Source of the DNA: Methylorubrum rhodesianum
GTDB lineage: Bacteria; Pseudomonadota; Alphaproteobacteria; Rhizobiales; Beijerinckiaceae
Direction: 5' to 3'
Length of the DNA: 64,000 nt
NCBI RefSeq assembly: GCF_014199985.1
Contig: NZ_JACHOS010000014.1
Coordinates: forward strand, 1-64,000
The notes beneath the pieces are model-generated. The model was not told where the DNA came from, did not search any database, and saw nothing but the letters and a program-made list of their open reading frames with translations. Positions 14,409-26,180 of the stretch are shown here, one piece after another (the stretch's first letter is position 1; each line of letters opens with the position of its first letter). The translations under genes were made by a program, and so were the position numbers.

Positions 14409-15947
14409 TCACGGTTCTCCCGCGGACGCGGTGGGCAGCGTCAGGCGGAAGGTCGCCCCGCCGGCGGCGTTGCGCTCGGCCCACAGGCGACCGCCATGCG
14501 CCTCGATGATCGTGCGGCAGATCGAGAGGCCGACCCCCATTCCCCCGGCCTTGGTGGTGACGAAGGGCTGGAACAGGCGGTCGGCCACCTCCTCGGCGAT
14601 GCCGGTGCCGGTATCGGACACGGCGATCTCGGCCCATTCCGGCGAGACCCGTCGCGTCTCGACCCTCAGCTCGCGCCGACTGCTCCGCTGCATCGCCTCG
14701 CGGGCGTTGCGCATCAGGTTGACCAGAACCTGCTGCACCTGCACCCGGTCGGCGAGGACCGATCCCGCCTGCGGGTCCAGCACGACCCGCGCCGTGATAC
14801 CCTCCTCGTCGGCGCCGGGCAGGGTCAGGGCGCCGGCCTCCTCGATCATCGTCGCAACCGGCTCGACCCGTTTCTCCGTCTCGCCGCGGGTGACGAACTC
14901 GCGCAAGCGAGAGATGATCTGTCGGGCCCGCAACGCCTGCTCGGCCGCCTTGTCGAGGACCTCCTGGGCCCTGGCGATAGTCTCGGGGCTGGGCTGCGCC
15001 AGCAGGCGGCGGCAGCCGTTGGTATAGTTGCTGATGGCGCCGAGCGGCTGGTTCAGCTCGTGGGCAAGCGTCGTCGCCATCTCGCCCATGGCGCTCAGGC
15101 GAGAGACGTGTCCCAGTTCCGATCGGAGCTCCTGGAGCCGCACCTCGGTCCGCCGCTGTTCGGTGAGGTCGTTGATGAAGCCGGTGAAGAAGACCTGCTT
15201 GCCCGAGCTCATCTCGCCGATGGCGAGTTCCATCGGGAAGGTCGAGCCGTCGCGCCTGCGGCCCGTGACCGTCCGCGTGGTGCCGATGATGTGGCGCAGA
15301 CGCGTCCGAAGATAGCGCGCGAGGTCGGCATCGTGCCGATCCCGCATCGGCTCCGGCATCAGGATGCCGACATCCTGCCCGATCGCCTCGGCGGCGCCAT
15401 AGCCGAACAGGCGTTCGGCCGCCGGATTGAACGAGTGGATCACGCCCGACTCGTCGATGACCACCATCGCCTCCGGCACGGTGTCGAGGATCGAGCGGAG
15501 ATGGGCCTCGCGGGCACGCAGCTCCGCCTCCACCTGCTTCTGCTCGTCGATCCTGAAGACGACACCCCGGTGCCGCCCGGGCCGCCCGTCGCGATCGAGA
15601 TTCACCTGCCCGCGCGAGCGCAGCCAGCCGCCCCGGCCGTTCGGCGGCCTGACGCGGTAATCGACCTCGTAGCTACCGCCGGCACGCACCACCCGCTCGA
15701 TCGCATCGGCGCGGGCCTGGCGATCATCCGGATGCACCAGATCTTGGGTGGCGGCGAAGCTCGTCAACTGATCGGACGGGACACCGAAGAGACCGGCACA
15801 GCTCTGCGAGACGCTGACGCGTCCCGTCGCGATGTCCAGCGACCAGATGCAGACCCCGACCTCGTGGAGGGTTTGCCGGAAATCCTCGATGGTCAGCCCT
15901 TCATCCACACTCTGAGCCGTACCGGACGCTGCAAAGGGGAGCGTCAT
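14409..15947 (-). CDS. fixL: FixL-type heme PAS sensor histidine kinase
   Basis: A 512-residue soluble kinase: PAS-A (about 20-135), PAS-B (about 145-265), dimerisation domain with His296 (LAHELNQPL) and ATPase domain with N, G1 (DTGTGI) and G2 (GGMGVGLSI) boxes. PAS-B keeps the FixL heme signature: MPEP, then RHD with His205 as proximal heme ligand, then IIGTTRTVTG with Arg225 as the oxygen-sensing residue, then RRDGSTFPMEL. Oxygen binding should inhibit autophosphorylation. No membrane segment is present. The start at 15947 has GGAG upstream; longer in-frame starts exist but add non-domain sequence. Confidence 0.9.
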   Translation of the reverse strand: MTLPFAASGTAQSVDEGLTIEDFRQTLHEVGVCIWSLDIATGRVSVSQSCAGLFGVPSDQLTSFAATQDLVHPDDRQARADAIERVVRAGGSYEVDYRVRPPNGRGGWLRSRGQVNLDRDGRPGRHRGVVFRIDEQKQVEAELRAREAHLRSILDTVPEAMVVIDESGVIHSFNPAAERLFGYGAAEAIGQDVGILMPEPMRDRHDADLARYLRTRLRHIIGTTRTVTGRRRDGSTFPMELAIGEMSSGKQVFFTGFINDLTEQRRTEVRLQELRSELGHVSRLSAMGEMATTLAHELNQPLGAISNYTNGCRRLLAQPSPETIARAQEVLDKAAEQALRARQIISRLREFVTRGETEKRVEPVATMIEEAGALTLPGADEEGITARVVLDPQAGSVLADRVQVQQVLVNLMRNAREAMQRSSRRELRVETRRVSPEWAEIAVSDTGTGIAEEVADRLFQPFVTTKAGGMGVGLSICRTIIEAHGGRLWAERNAAGGATFRLTLPTASAGEP

Positions 15948-16397
15948 CGATCCACTCCAGAAGCCGCTGCATGGGATCCAAAGTTCATAGCCGCATGAAC
16001 CCAGCGTCATTCGTGTCATTTGATAAAATATTATCTGGAAATCGCCCTCGTGGCTCACAATCAAAGAAGCATATTCGATAAAAGATACGCAATTTTTGCT
16101 TGCATGAAAAGGCAACATATACGGCAAATCGGTGCAAATTCCGACATCCGAGATGCCTCTCACAACTTTTGCTATGCAAGTCGGCGGCGGCCGGGCCGGC
16201 AAGACGATGGATCCGCGCCCAGGCTGGCACCTCGCAGCCGACTTTGCGCTGGATCAAGGCTGGGTCGCTCCGGCCGCTCCAACGATGGTACGGTTCGGAG
16301 TGCCTCACGGAGCGCCGGCCCAAAAGGCCGTCCACGGGTCGGCGATGACGGTGCGGAGGACATTCTCGTGACGGACGTTCAGACCGGAGTCCCAGCC
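15948..16397. other. Intergenic region between fixL and usp, partly AT-rich
   Basis: The segment 16010-16130 is clearly AT-richer than its surroundings and probably holds the fixL promoter, with the small palindrome GATAAAATATTATC at 16022-16035. The right part holds the FixK box at 16244. No protein frame is credible here. Confidence 0.5.
16244..16257 (+). promoter_or_regulatory. FixK/FNR box upstream of usp at 16398
   Basis: TTGCGCTGGATCAA followed by GG, identical to 7400 and 10988. It ends 140 bases before the universal stress start. Confidence 0.72.
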
Positions 16398-17258
16398 ATG
16401 TCCCACCCCGCCTCCTCCGCGCTCGCCGGCCTTCGCGACATCCTCGTCGGCATCGCCGTGGAGAATGAGAGCGAGACGGCCTCTTCGGCCGTCGGCTACG
16501 GCCTGACGCTGGCGAAGGCCGCGGGCGCCCACCTGACCCTTCAGTCGGCCTCCTGGCGCCTCTCGGGCGACGACCGTTGGATCAGCGGCTTCGACGACGG
16601 CAGCGTCGCGGAGATCGATCACCGCCTCGACGCCCTGGCCCGCGCCATCGCGGACCGCACGGCGGGCGATGCGCTGATGGCCGGCGTCGCCTGCACGACG
16701 GAAACGCCGAGTCTGCCCTATCCGGCCGTCATCCGCCGACTGGCGGAACAGGCGCGCCTGCACGATCTGACGGTTCTGGATGCGGAGATCTGGACCTGCG
16801 ACCTCGACCGCGAGGCGCTCGAATCGACCCTGTTCCAGAGCGGTCGCCCGGTCATCGCGGTGCCGCCGGGGCATGCGGCCTTCGCCGGGCGCCGGATCAT
16901 CGTCGCCTGGGACGGCAGCGCCCAGGCGGCGCGGGCCGCCAACGACGCGATGCCGCTCCTGCGCGCGGCCGACGCGGTGGAGATCGTCTCCGTCGGGAAC
17001 GCGGCGGAGATCCGCGACTCGGTGCCCGGTGCGGAGTTCGCGCCGCACCTGGCCCGGCACGGGGTGAACGTCATCGTCAACCATCTGCCCGTCTCCGGCT
17101 CCATCGGGGACACCCTGCGGTCCCAGGCCGGCTTGTTCCGGGCCGACATGATCGTCATGGGGGCCTATCGCCATTCCCGCGCGCGCCAATTCTTCTTCGG
17201 CGGCGTGACGCGCTCGCTGCTGCGGAGCTGCCCCGTCCCGCTGTTCCTGTCGCGCTGA
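16398..17258 (+). CDS. Universal stress protein, tandem Usp domains (RHSR variant)
   Basis: A 286-residue paralogue of the protein at 11058, opening SSALAGLRDILVGI, with the second domain at GRRIIVAWDGSAQAARAAND. The nucleotide motif is GAYRHSRARQFFFGGVT with Arg in place of the second Gly. The start at 16398 aligns with the paralogue; the frame is open further upstream but without similarity. It is controlled, by inference, from the FixK box at 16244. Confidence 0.88.
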   Translation: MSHPASSALAGLRDILVGIAVENESETASSAVGYGLTLAKAAGAHLTLQSASWRLSGDDRWISGFDDGSVAEIDHRLDALARAIADRTAGDALMAGVACTTETPSLPYPAVIRRLAEQARLHDLTVLDAEIWTCDLDREALESTLFQSGRPVIAVPPGHAAFAGRRIIVAWDGSAQAARAANDAMPLLRAADAVEIVSVGNAAEIRDSVPGAEFAPHLARHGVNVIVNHLPVSGSIGDTLRSQAGLFRADMIVMGAYRHSRARQFFFGGVTRSLLRSCPVPLFLSR

Positions 17259-17470
17259 ACGCCCGGGCGGATCCGCCGACGACGCGCGCCGGGACCCATT
17301 CAGAGGCAATCAAGCCGGCGCGGCGCCCGGGCAGTCCGTCTTCCGCTCACGTTCGACGCGCGCCGGCCACCTCCGGGGAAGAACCGGCACCGCCTTCACC
17401 TTTCGGCAAGGGGCGAGGGTGTTAGTGGGTTCGTCCACCCCAGGGTCGCCGTCAGAGCACCCGGCTGGGC

Positions 17471-18568
17471 ATGGGGGTCCGAACCGGCCTGGAACACCTC
17501 GCGATGCTCGCTCTCGTCCTCGACGACGCCGAGATGAACAACCTGGTGATGGTGGCCTCCCTGCGGCCGCTCGCCGGTTGCGTCCCGCATGCCTTCACCG
17601 TGCCGGCGGAGGCGCTCGCCTTCGCGGAGGCCCGCGCCGGCGACATCGGGATCGTCATCACCGACTACGAGATGCCGGGCATGAACGGCGTCGAGTTCAT
17701 CAGGGCCGTGCGGCGCATCCCCGGCCTCGCCGCCGTGCCCACGGTCATGGTCACGAGCCACGATCAGCGCAGCCTGCGCCGCGAGGCGCTGGAGGCGGGC
17801 GCCACCGACTTCCTCACCAAGCCGGCCGATGCGGTCGAGATCCGTGCCCGCGTCACGAACCTGCTCGCCCTCTCCGAGGCCCACCGGGCGCAGCGCGACC
17901 ACGCCGCGCAGCTCGCCCGCGAGGTCGCGGCGGCCGTGGCCCTGGTCGAGGAGCGCGAGCGCGAGATCGTCTCGACGCTCATGCGCGCGGCCGAGCACCG
18001 GGATTCCGACACCGGCGACCACATCGCGCGCGTCTCCGCCTATGTCGGGCTGATCGCCGAGGCGATGGGCCTGTCCGCCGCCGACATCCGGCAGATATCC
18101 CTGGCCGCCACCATGCACGACGTCGGCAAGATCGCCGTGCCGGACGCCATCCTGCTGAAGCCGGGCGCTCTCACGCCCGAGGAGCGCCGGGAGATGGAGA
18201 AGCATGCTGACCGGGGCCGGCGCATCCTGGGCGGCAGCGAATCGCCCGTCATGCGGCTCGCGGCCGAGATCGCGGGCAGCCACCACGAGCGCTGGGACGG
18301 GGCCGGCTACCCGCACGGCCTGAAGGGCGAGGCCATCCCCCAGGCCGGCCGCATCGTCGCGGTGGCCGACGTGTTCGACGCGCTGACGACCGAGCGGCCC
18401 TACAAGCAAGCCTGGTCGCCGGAGCGGGCCCGCGCCTTTCTGCAGGAGAACGCCGGCTCCCACTTCGACCCGAGCGTCGTCGAGGCATTCCTGAGCCGCT
18501 GGACCGCCGTCCAGGCCTTCCTCACCCTCGGCCGCGACGACACCGCCTCCGCGACGCAGGCCGCCTGA
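17471..18568 (+). CDS. RpfG-like response regulator with HD-GYP phosphodiesterase domain
   Basis: A 365-residue protein: receiver (about 12-130; LVLDDAE, Asp65 in ITDYEMPG, Lys in LTKPAD), a short coiled-coil linker (about 140-165), then an HD-GYP domain (about 165-345). The metal motif MHDVGK (215-220) and HHERWDGAGYP (271-281) are intact, so it should hydrolyse cyclic di-GMP to pGpG/GMP. Translation may begin at 17471 or at 17504, directly before the receiver. It converges with an RpfC-like hybrid kinase at 18636, its likely partner. Confidence 0.88.
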   Translation: MGVRTGLEHLAMLALVLDDAEMNNLVMVASLRPLAGCVPHAFTVPAEALAFAEARAGDIGIVITDYEMPGMNGVEFIRAVRRIPGLAAVPTVMVTSHDQRSLRREALEAGATDFLTKPADAVEIRARVTNLLALSEAHRAQRDHAAQLAREVAAAVALVEEREREIVSTLMRAAEHRDSDTGDHIARVSAYVGLIAEAMGLSAADIRQISLAATMHDVGKIAVPDAILLKPGALTPEERREMEKHADRGRRILGGSESPVMRLAAEIAGSHHERWDGAGYPHGLKGEAIPQAGRIVAVADVFDALTTERPYKQAWSPERARAFLQENAGSHFDPSVVEAFLSRWTAVQAFLTLGRDDTASATQAA

Positions 18569-18581
18569 GCCGGCCTCCCCA

Positions 18582-18620
18582 CGAGCGGCGGGGGCCGGAC
18601 AACCGGACCGGCCCCGCTCG
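18582..18620. terminator. GC-rich stem-loop between convergent genes
   Basis: CGAGC-x2-CGGGGGCCGG and CCGGCCCC-GCTCG pair with small mismatches around a short loop, in the 67-base gap between the HD-GYP and hybrid-kinase stop codons. No T-run follows on either side, so it is a probable but not canonical bidirectional terminator. Confidence 0.45.
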
Positions 18621-18635
18621 CCCCTCACGCGATCC

Positions 18636-21365
<2,730 letters not shown>

Positions 21366-21391
21366 GGAATGGGTCTCGCGGGCAAGGTCAC

Positions 21392-21430
21392 GCGGGAAGG
21401 GTCAGGCGGGAAGGGTCAGGCGGGAAGGGG
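21392..21430. repeat. 14-bp tandem repeat, about 2.8 copies
   Basis: GCGGGAAGGGTCAG occurs twice in full and once in part, just upstream of the hybrid-kinase start. No role is apparent. Confidence 0.7.
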
Positions 21431-21474
21431 TCTCGCGGCGGGACGGATCGGTGCGCCGGTACGGATCGCGTGTG

Positions 21475-22896
21475 TCACTGGCTGATGACGAGCCGCCCCG
21501 AGATCGGACCGACACCCTTCGGGATCGGAACGCTCGAGCGGTTGTAATCCGCGTTGAGGTAGAGGTTCGGCCCCTCGTAGAGATTGATCTGCTGGGCCAC
21601 GACGACGGTGTACGCGGAGAGGTCCGCGACCGGGCGCTTCGAGTCGATCACGAGACGGCCGGCCGGAAGGTAGATCGTCCCCAGCATGGTGCGGGCGTTG
21701 TCGCTGATGATGCGGTAGATCCGCATCGGCTTGGTCGCGCTGAGGGGCGGGGGCGTCGGCGTGATCACGTCTCCGAGAAGCAGGTCGACGGCCAGAACCG
21801 GATCGAGCGGCAGGGTGACGGAGGGGTCCTCGGCCATCAGAAGGCCCGCCATCACGCCCGTCGTCGGCGCGGACAGTTCGATCGTCGTCTTCTTGTCGAA
21901 GAGCAGGCCGCTGTTGTTTCCGGTGAAGTAGAAGCCGACATCCCGCCCCGTCATCGTCGCCTTCTTGTCCACGATGAGCGGGCCATCCTTCATGACGTAG
22001 ATGCCCGGCCGCAGGGTGACGACGGCATCCTTGGTGATGTGCAAGCCCCCGCAATACGTGCCGGGATCGAGCGTCACCGTCTCCGAGACGGCGTTGTTGC
22101 CCTTGCTCTTGCCCGTGAGCGCATCGGCGAGGCGCAGGACCTCGGGAAGATTCACACAGCTCTCGACCGGCGGGGCCGGCCGGTTGCGCAGCGGATCCTG
22201 GATGACGGGGCAGCTCGTCTGCGGATTGGGCGTGAAGTTCGCCCGATCGTCCCGGAATCCCCCCGCGGAACAGATCGTCTGCGCCCGCGCGAGCGCGCCG
22301 TCGCGACCGACCATCCCGGCGCTGTTGGTCGAATTCGAGTAGAGCGCACAGTCATAGGCCGTGACCTGAGCGTTGCGCTCGAGGTTGAACGCACCGGGGG
22401 CCGCCGGATCGAGCGCCAGCATGCACAGGCGCATCCGGCCGACGACGCTCGCGCGTGCGCGCGCCGAGACCGGCATCGATCCCATGCCGACGAACGTCCC
22501 GAATGTAAGGTTGATGACCTGTTCCGCGCGCGCCTCGACGCTCGTCTTGTCGGAGGCGACGGTGACTTGGAGGGAGATCGGCGCATCGGCACCGGCTTTC
22601 GCCTCGGCCTGGATCGTCTGGGTCGTCAGACCGACGATGGATTCGGTGCTCGAGACGACCAGCTTGAGGGCGTTGCCGCCGGCCAGGACGCCGGCATCGA
22701 CCGCGCTCTGCAGATGCGTGCGGGCGGAGACGACCTTCGCGTAGTCGATCGCGCCACCGACCAAGGCGATCAGGGTGGAGGCCGCCAGCCCGAAGATCAC
22801 CGCAACCGCGCCGTCCGTTTCCCGATACAGGTTCGGCAGCGGCCTGTTCCACCAGATCGTGCGTTTCGCCGCCCTCTTCGCGTCACACGACACCAT
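21475..22896 (-). CDS. TadG-like pilus assembly protein
   Basis: A 473-residue protein with an N-terminal Tad/Flp pilus-assembly signature: one hydrophobic segment (about 30-55, VAVIFGLAASTLIALVGGAI) preceded by a basic stretch, followed by DYAKVVSARTHLQSAVDAG. The remainder (about 60-473) is predicted extracytoplasmic, with several Cys and a repetitive beta-rich section (VTLRPGIYVMKDGPLIVDKK). TadG-type proteins are minor components tied to Flp pili and tight adherence. Two TadE-like genes precede it, but no Tad ATPase or prepilin is in the window, so this is a satellite tad locus. Confidence 0.78.
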   Translation of the reverse strand: MVSCDAKRAAKRTIWWNRPLPNLYRETDGAVAVIFGLAASTLIALVGGAIDYAKVVSARTHLQSAVDAGVLAGGNALKLVVSSTESIVGLTTQTIQAEAKAGADAPISLQVTVASDKTSVEARAEQVINLTFGTFVGMGSMPVSARARASVVGRMRLCMLALDPAAPGAFNLERNAQVTAYDCALYSNSTNSAGMVGRDGALARAQTICSAGGFRDDRANFTPNPQTSCPVIQDPLRNRPAPPVESCVNLPEVLRLADALTGKSKGNNAVSETVTLDPGTYCGGLHITKDAVVTLRPGIYVMKDGPLIVDKKATMTGRDVGFYFTGNNSGLLFDKKTTIELSAPTTGVMAGLLMAEDPSVTLPLDPVLAVDLLLGDVITPTPPPLSATKPMRIYRIISDNARTMLGTIYLPAGRLVIDSKRPVADLSAYTVVVAQQINLYEGPNLYLNADYNRSSVPIPKGVGPISGRLVISQ

Positions 22897-23089
22897 CGTG
22901 ACTTCAGCCCTATCGCCCGCTGCACCCCATCCCAGGATTAGTTCTCCCGAGTTAATAGGTCATACTTGGCAATGGCGGAGCCGTTACCGTACAGTTTACG
23001 CAAGATTTACAATGATAACGCTCGGCGGACGATCGGCCGGGGTCATCGTCGGCGGTCCTCGGCCGGCGGGATCTCTTCCTCGGACCGGG

Positions 23090-23719
23090 TCACGCCGGAC
23101 AGGGACTTCCCCCCGGCAGGACGACTTCGACCTGACCGTTTTTCGCGATGCCCTCGCGCACCGGCCACACGGTCTTCGCCGTGAAGGTCAGATCGTTGAG
23201 GAACGGGAAGAACGAGAACAGCGGCCGATAGGACAGCCGCGTCTCGGCCATGACGAAGCGGTCGCCCTTCGACGCCGTCCCCGCTGGCGGAGGACCGATG
23301 TCGGATCCGACGGCGCGGGCTGTGTCCCCCTGTTGGACACTGGAGCAGACCCTGGCCACGAAGTCGTTTCCGACCTTGTAGACCCCGCCGGCCGTCAGCA
23401 CGATGCCGATGCCGGCCAAGCTGTAGGGGGACGCCACGACCTGTGCGGCCGAGTACACGTCGTTGATGTCACTGTAATCGCTCTTGGAGGCGAGGTCGGC
23501 CATCGTGATCGTGGCCTGGGCGAGACGGTTATTAGTGGCGATGGCCCGCGGGATCTCGATCGTCGCCACGAACAGGAGCAGGAGGACGGGCGTGATGAAA
23601 GCGAACTCGACGGCGCTCGCCCCGCCCTGCGCACGGCCGATGCGGGCGAGGGCCCGCGTGAGCGGATGCTCCGCCGCGACGGCGCGCCCTCTCGCCGGGA
23701 GCAGCCGCCGCAGCTTCAT
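23090..23719 (-). CDS. TadE/TadF-like minor pseudopilin
   Basis: A 209-residue protein with the TadE N-terminal pattern: basic segment, then GGASAVEFAFITPVLLLLFV, where the Glu in the hydrophobic start is the prepilin-peptidase-type position. The remainder is extracytoplasmic with two Cys near the C-terminus (CSSV, SPCPA). The ATG at 23719 overlaps the stop codon of the upstream gene by four bases (ATGA), showing translational coupling. Confidence 0.82.
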   Translation of the reverse strand: MKLRRLLPARGRAVAAEHPLTRALARIGRAQGGASAVEFAFITPVLLLLFVATIEIPRAIATNNRLAQATITMADLASKSDYSDINDVYSAAQVVASPYSLAGIGIVLTAGGVYKVGNDFVARVCSSVQQGDTARAVGSDIGPPPAGTASKGDRFVMAETRLSYRPLFSFFPFLNDLTFTAKTVWPVREGIAKNGQVEVVLPGGSPCPA

Positions 23720-24309
23720 GGACACGACCCTTCCGCATAGCTTTCCGCCCGGAAGACCGCCGTCGAGGTGAGGAGCTGCTTGCCGCCGGGCATCCGCTGG
23801 CCGGTGTAATCGAGAAATCGGAACGGCCGCAGCATCGGCACGGCCGCGCGCAGAACGTGGACAGCTCCGCCCACCGGACAGTCGAACTGGCTGCCGAATC
23901 CGGCAGCCCAGTCGCCGCGGCCGGCATCGTAGGCCGGTGCGATCTGCTTGATGGCGAAGGTGGCGGAGCGCACGAGATCGAACCGCATCTCGTCGCATTG
24001 GTAGAAGCGAAGGCCGGTACCGCAGAGGAGGCCGCGCATCTGCTGCGCGACGTCCGCGCCGGCCGCATCTTCCTGAAAGGCGCCGGTGCGGATGAGGCGT
24101 GCCGCCCGCTGAACCGAGACGTCGAGCTGGTGCTGGGCGAAAGCGAGGATCGACGCCTCCATGATCACCAGCACCAAGACAAACAGCGGCAGGATGACGA
24201 GCGAGAGTTCGACCGCGGCAATGCCGTCGACGTTACGGACGAACCGAGACCTCAGCAGATCTGATGCCGAGAAGTGCCGGCCATGCTGGAGGAGCCGAGA
24301 GGCTTTCAA
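23716..24309 (-). CDS. TadE-like minor pseudopilin
   Basis: A 197-residue protein with the motif GIAAVELSLVILPLFVLVLVI near the N-terminus, followed by a periplasmic domain with four Cys (LLCGTG, YQCDE, FDCPVG, GSCP) able to form two disulfides. The only upstream start is TTG at 24309, with a weak ribosome binding site, so the first about 25 residues are uncertain. It is the first gene of the three-gene tad group. Confidence 0.75.
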   Translation of the reverse strand: MKASRLLQHGRHFSASDLLRSRFVRNVDGIAAVELSLVILPLFVLVLVIMEASILAFAQHQLDVSVQRAARLIRTGAFQEDAAGADVAQQMRGLLCGTGLRFYQCDEMRFDLVRSATFAIKQIAPAYDAGRGDWAAGFGSQFDCPVGGAVHVLRAAVPMLRPFRFLDYTGQRMPGGKQLLTSTAVFRAESYAEGSCP

Positions 24310-24917
24310 GGTTTGGTCTTCGTCGATGCCGCTTCCCCGCGGTCGCAGCAGCGCCGGGGTTCTTCCTTGAGACGAGACGGGCTCGCTCCAGCACCTTACG
24401 GCGGAGCGCCTTTATGCTCCGTGAATCCAATCGGAAAGACTGCGCCGTCCGTCGATCTGCAGCGCCCCTCTCAAGATCCGTGAGGCTCTGCGGCTCTTCA
24501 ATTGGTCGTGAACATGAGCACGCGAACGATCGATTTCGCCGAGACCGGCCGCCCTGCGCGCTCATCTGCCCGTAAGGGTGCATCGGCCGCGCGTCGACTT
24601 GCGACGATGGTGAATCGATCGCGCCGCAATTGACGATGCCGATGATCCGCGCGGGCTCTCACACGCCGTGGCGCGCATCGGAGCCGGCCCGGATCGGGAC
24701 GCCGGGCCTGCACGGGGCGCGCAACCGGGATTGCCCTTCGGTGCGGAGAGGGAGCGGCGGACCGGCTCAGGCACAGGGCGTCCGGCCGCCGACATGCCCG
24801 GGGATCGCGCGAGGCGAGGAACGTCGCGGCGAGCCAAGGGAGTGTCGCTGCCATGGCAGCGGGCTGGGGAGCGGGCCGCGATAGTCCTGAGGCCCAGATA
24901 CGGCTCGGGAGGTCCCC
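24310..24917. other. Gene-free stretch of about 600 bases before the betaine locus
   Basis: This divergent region separates the tad genes (minus) from gbcA (plus). No protein frame is convincing. A short hairpin (CGGAGC/GCTCCG at 24403-24422) lies on the tad side. The gbcA promoter and GbdR sites should be here but were not identified. Confidence 0.5.
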
Positions 24918-26177
24918 ATGCTCGATGTGACGCCCACTCCGCTTCAGCGCCTGCTGCGCGAGCGTCGCCCCGGCTACACCCTCGCCGCTCCCTTCTATCT
25001 CAGCCCCGACGTGTTCGAGGCCGACATGGAGATCATCTTCGGGCAGCACTGGATCTATGTCGGTGTCGAGCCCGACGTGCCGGAGGCCGGCGACGTGATG
25101 GTCGTCGAGATCGGCAAGACCTCGGTCGCGATCGTGCGCGACGACGACGACGGGATCCGCGCCTTCCACAATGTCTGCCGCCACCGCGGTGCCCGGCTCG
25201 TCCACGAGGAGAAGTCCACGGTCGGCAATCTCGTCTGCCGCTACCATTCCTGGACCTACGACCTCACCGGCAAGCTGATCCACGCCGAGCATATGGGGCC
25301 CGATTTCAAGAAGGCCTGCCACGGCTTGAAGCCCGTGCATGTCCGCTCGCTTGCGGGCCTGCTCTTCATCTGCCTCGCCGATGAGCCCCCGGCCGATTTC
25401 GACGAGATGGCCGAGCGCCTCGGCCCCTACATCGAGCCGCACAACGTGCGCGAGACCAAGGTCGCCTTCCAGAAGGACATCATCGAGCCCGGCAACTGGA
25501 AGCTGACGATGGAGAACAACCGCGAGTGCTACCATTGCGGGGCCAACCATCCCGAATTGACCGTGCCGCTCTTCGCCTACGGCTTCGGCTTCGCCCCCGA
25601 AGAGATGGACGAGCACGACCGCGCTCAGGCCGAGCGCTACGGCTGCCTGCTCAAGACCCGGCACGGGGAGTGGGAAGCGGAGGGGCTGCCCTCGAAGGAG
25701 ATCGACGAGCTCGACACCATGATCAGCGGCTTCCGCACCGAGCGGCTGCCGCTCGACGGCGAGGGCGAGTCCCACACCCTCGACACCCGGGCCGCCTGCA
25801 AGAAGCTGCTCGGCAACTTCACCAGCGCCAAGCTCGGCGGCCTGTCGGTCTGGACTCAGCCGAATTCCTGGCACCACTTCCTCGGTGACCACATCGTCAC
25901 CTTCTCGGTGCTGCCGCTCGACGCCGAGCGCTCGCTGCTGCGCACCAAGTGGCTCGTCCACAAGGACGCGGTCGAGGGCGTCGATTACGACCTCGCCAAC
26001 CTCACCGGCGTCTGGGAAGCCACGAACGATCAGGACAGCGAGCTCGTCGGCATCTGCCAGCAGGGTGTCGCGAGCCCGGCCTACGAGCCCGGCCCCTACT
26101 CGCCGCATACCGAGATGCTCGTGGAGAAGTTCTGCAACTGGTATGTCGGCCGCATGGCCGCGCATCTGGGGCGCTGA
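24918..26177 (+). CDS. gbcA: Glycine betaine demethylating oxygenase, Rieske subunit
   Basis: A 419-residue Rieske non-heme iron oxygenase that removes one methyl of glycine betaine as formaldehyde, yielding dimethylglycine. The Rieske cluster ligands are Cys87-x-His89 and Cys107-x2-His110 (CRHRG, CRYHSW). The mononuclear iron site carries ENNRECYHCGANHPE (199-213) with His206 and His211. Length and motifs match GbcA of Pseudomonas. GGGAGG precedes the ATG. The reductase gbcB follows three bases later, and the rest of the pathway follows on the same strand. Confidence 0.92.
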   Translation: MLDVTPTPLQRLLRERRPGYTLAAPFYLSPDVFEADMEIIFGQHWIYVGVEPDVPEAGDVMVVEIGKTSVAIVRDDDDGIRAFHNVCRHRGARLVHEEKSTVGNLVCRYHSWTYDLTGKLIHAEHMGPDFKKACHGLKPVHVRSLAGLLFICLADEPPADFDEMAERLGPYIEPHNVRETKVAFQKDIIEPGNWKLTMENNRECYHCGANHPELTVPLFAYGFGFAPEEMDEHDRAQAERYGCLLKTRHGEWEAEGLPSKEIDELDTMISGFRTERLPLDGEGESHTLDTRAACKKLLGNFTSAKLGGLSVWTQPNSWHHFLGDHIVTFSVLPLDAERSLLRTKWLVHKDAVEGVDYDLANLTGVWEATNDQDSELVGICQQGVASPAYEPGPYSPHTEMLVEKFCNWYVGRMAAHLGR

Positions 26178-26180
26178 GCC

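Noticed and set aside
13788..15998. 736-codon plus-strand frame across fixLJ
   Set aside because: It lies opposite two well-supported genes and has no recognisable domain or ribosome binding site.
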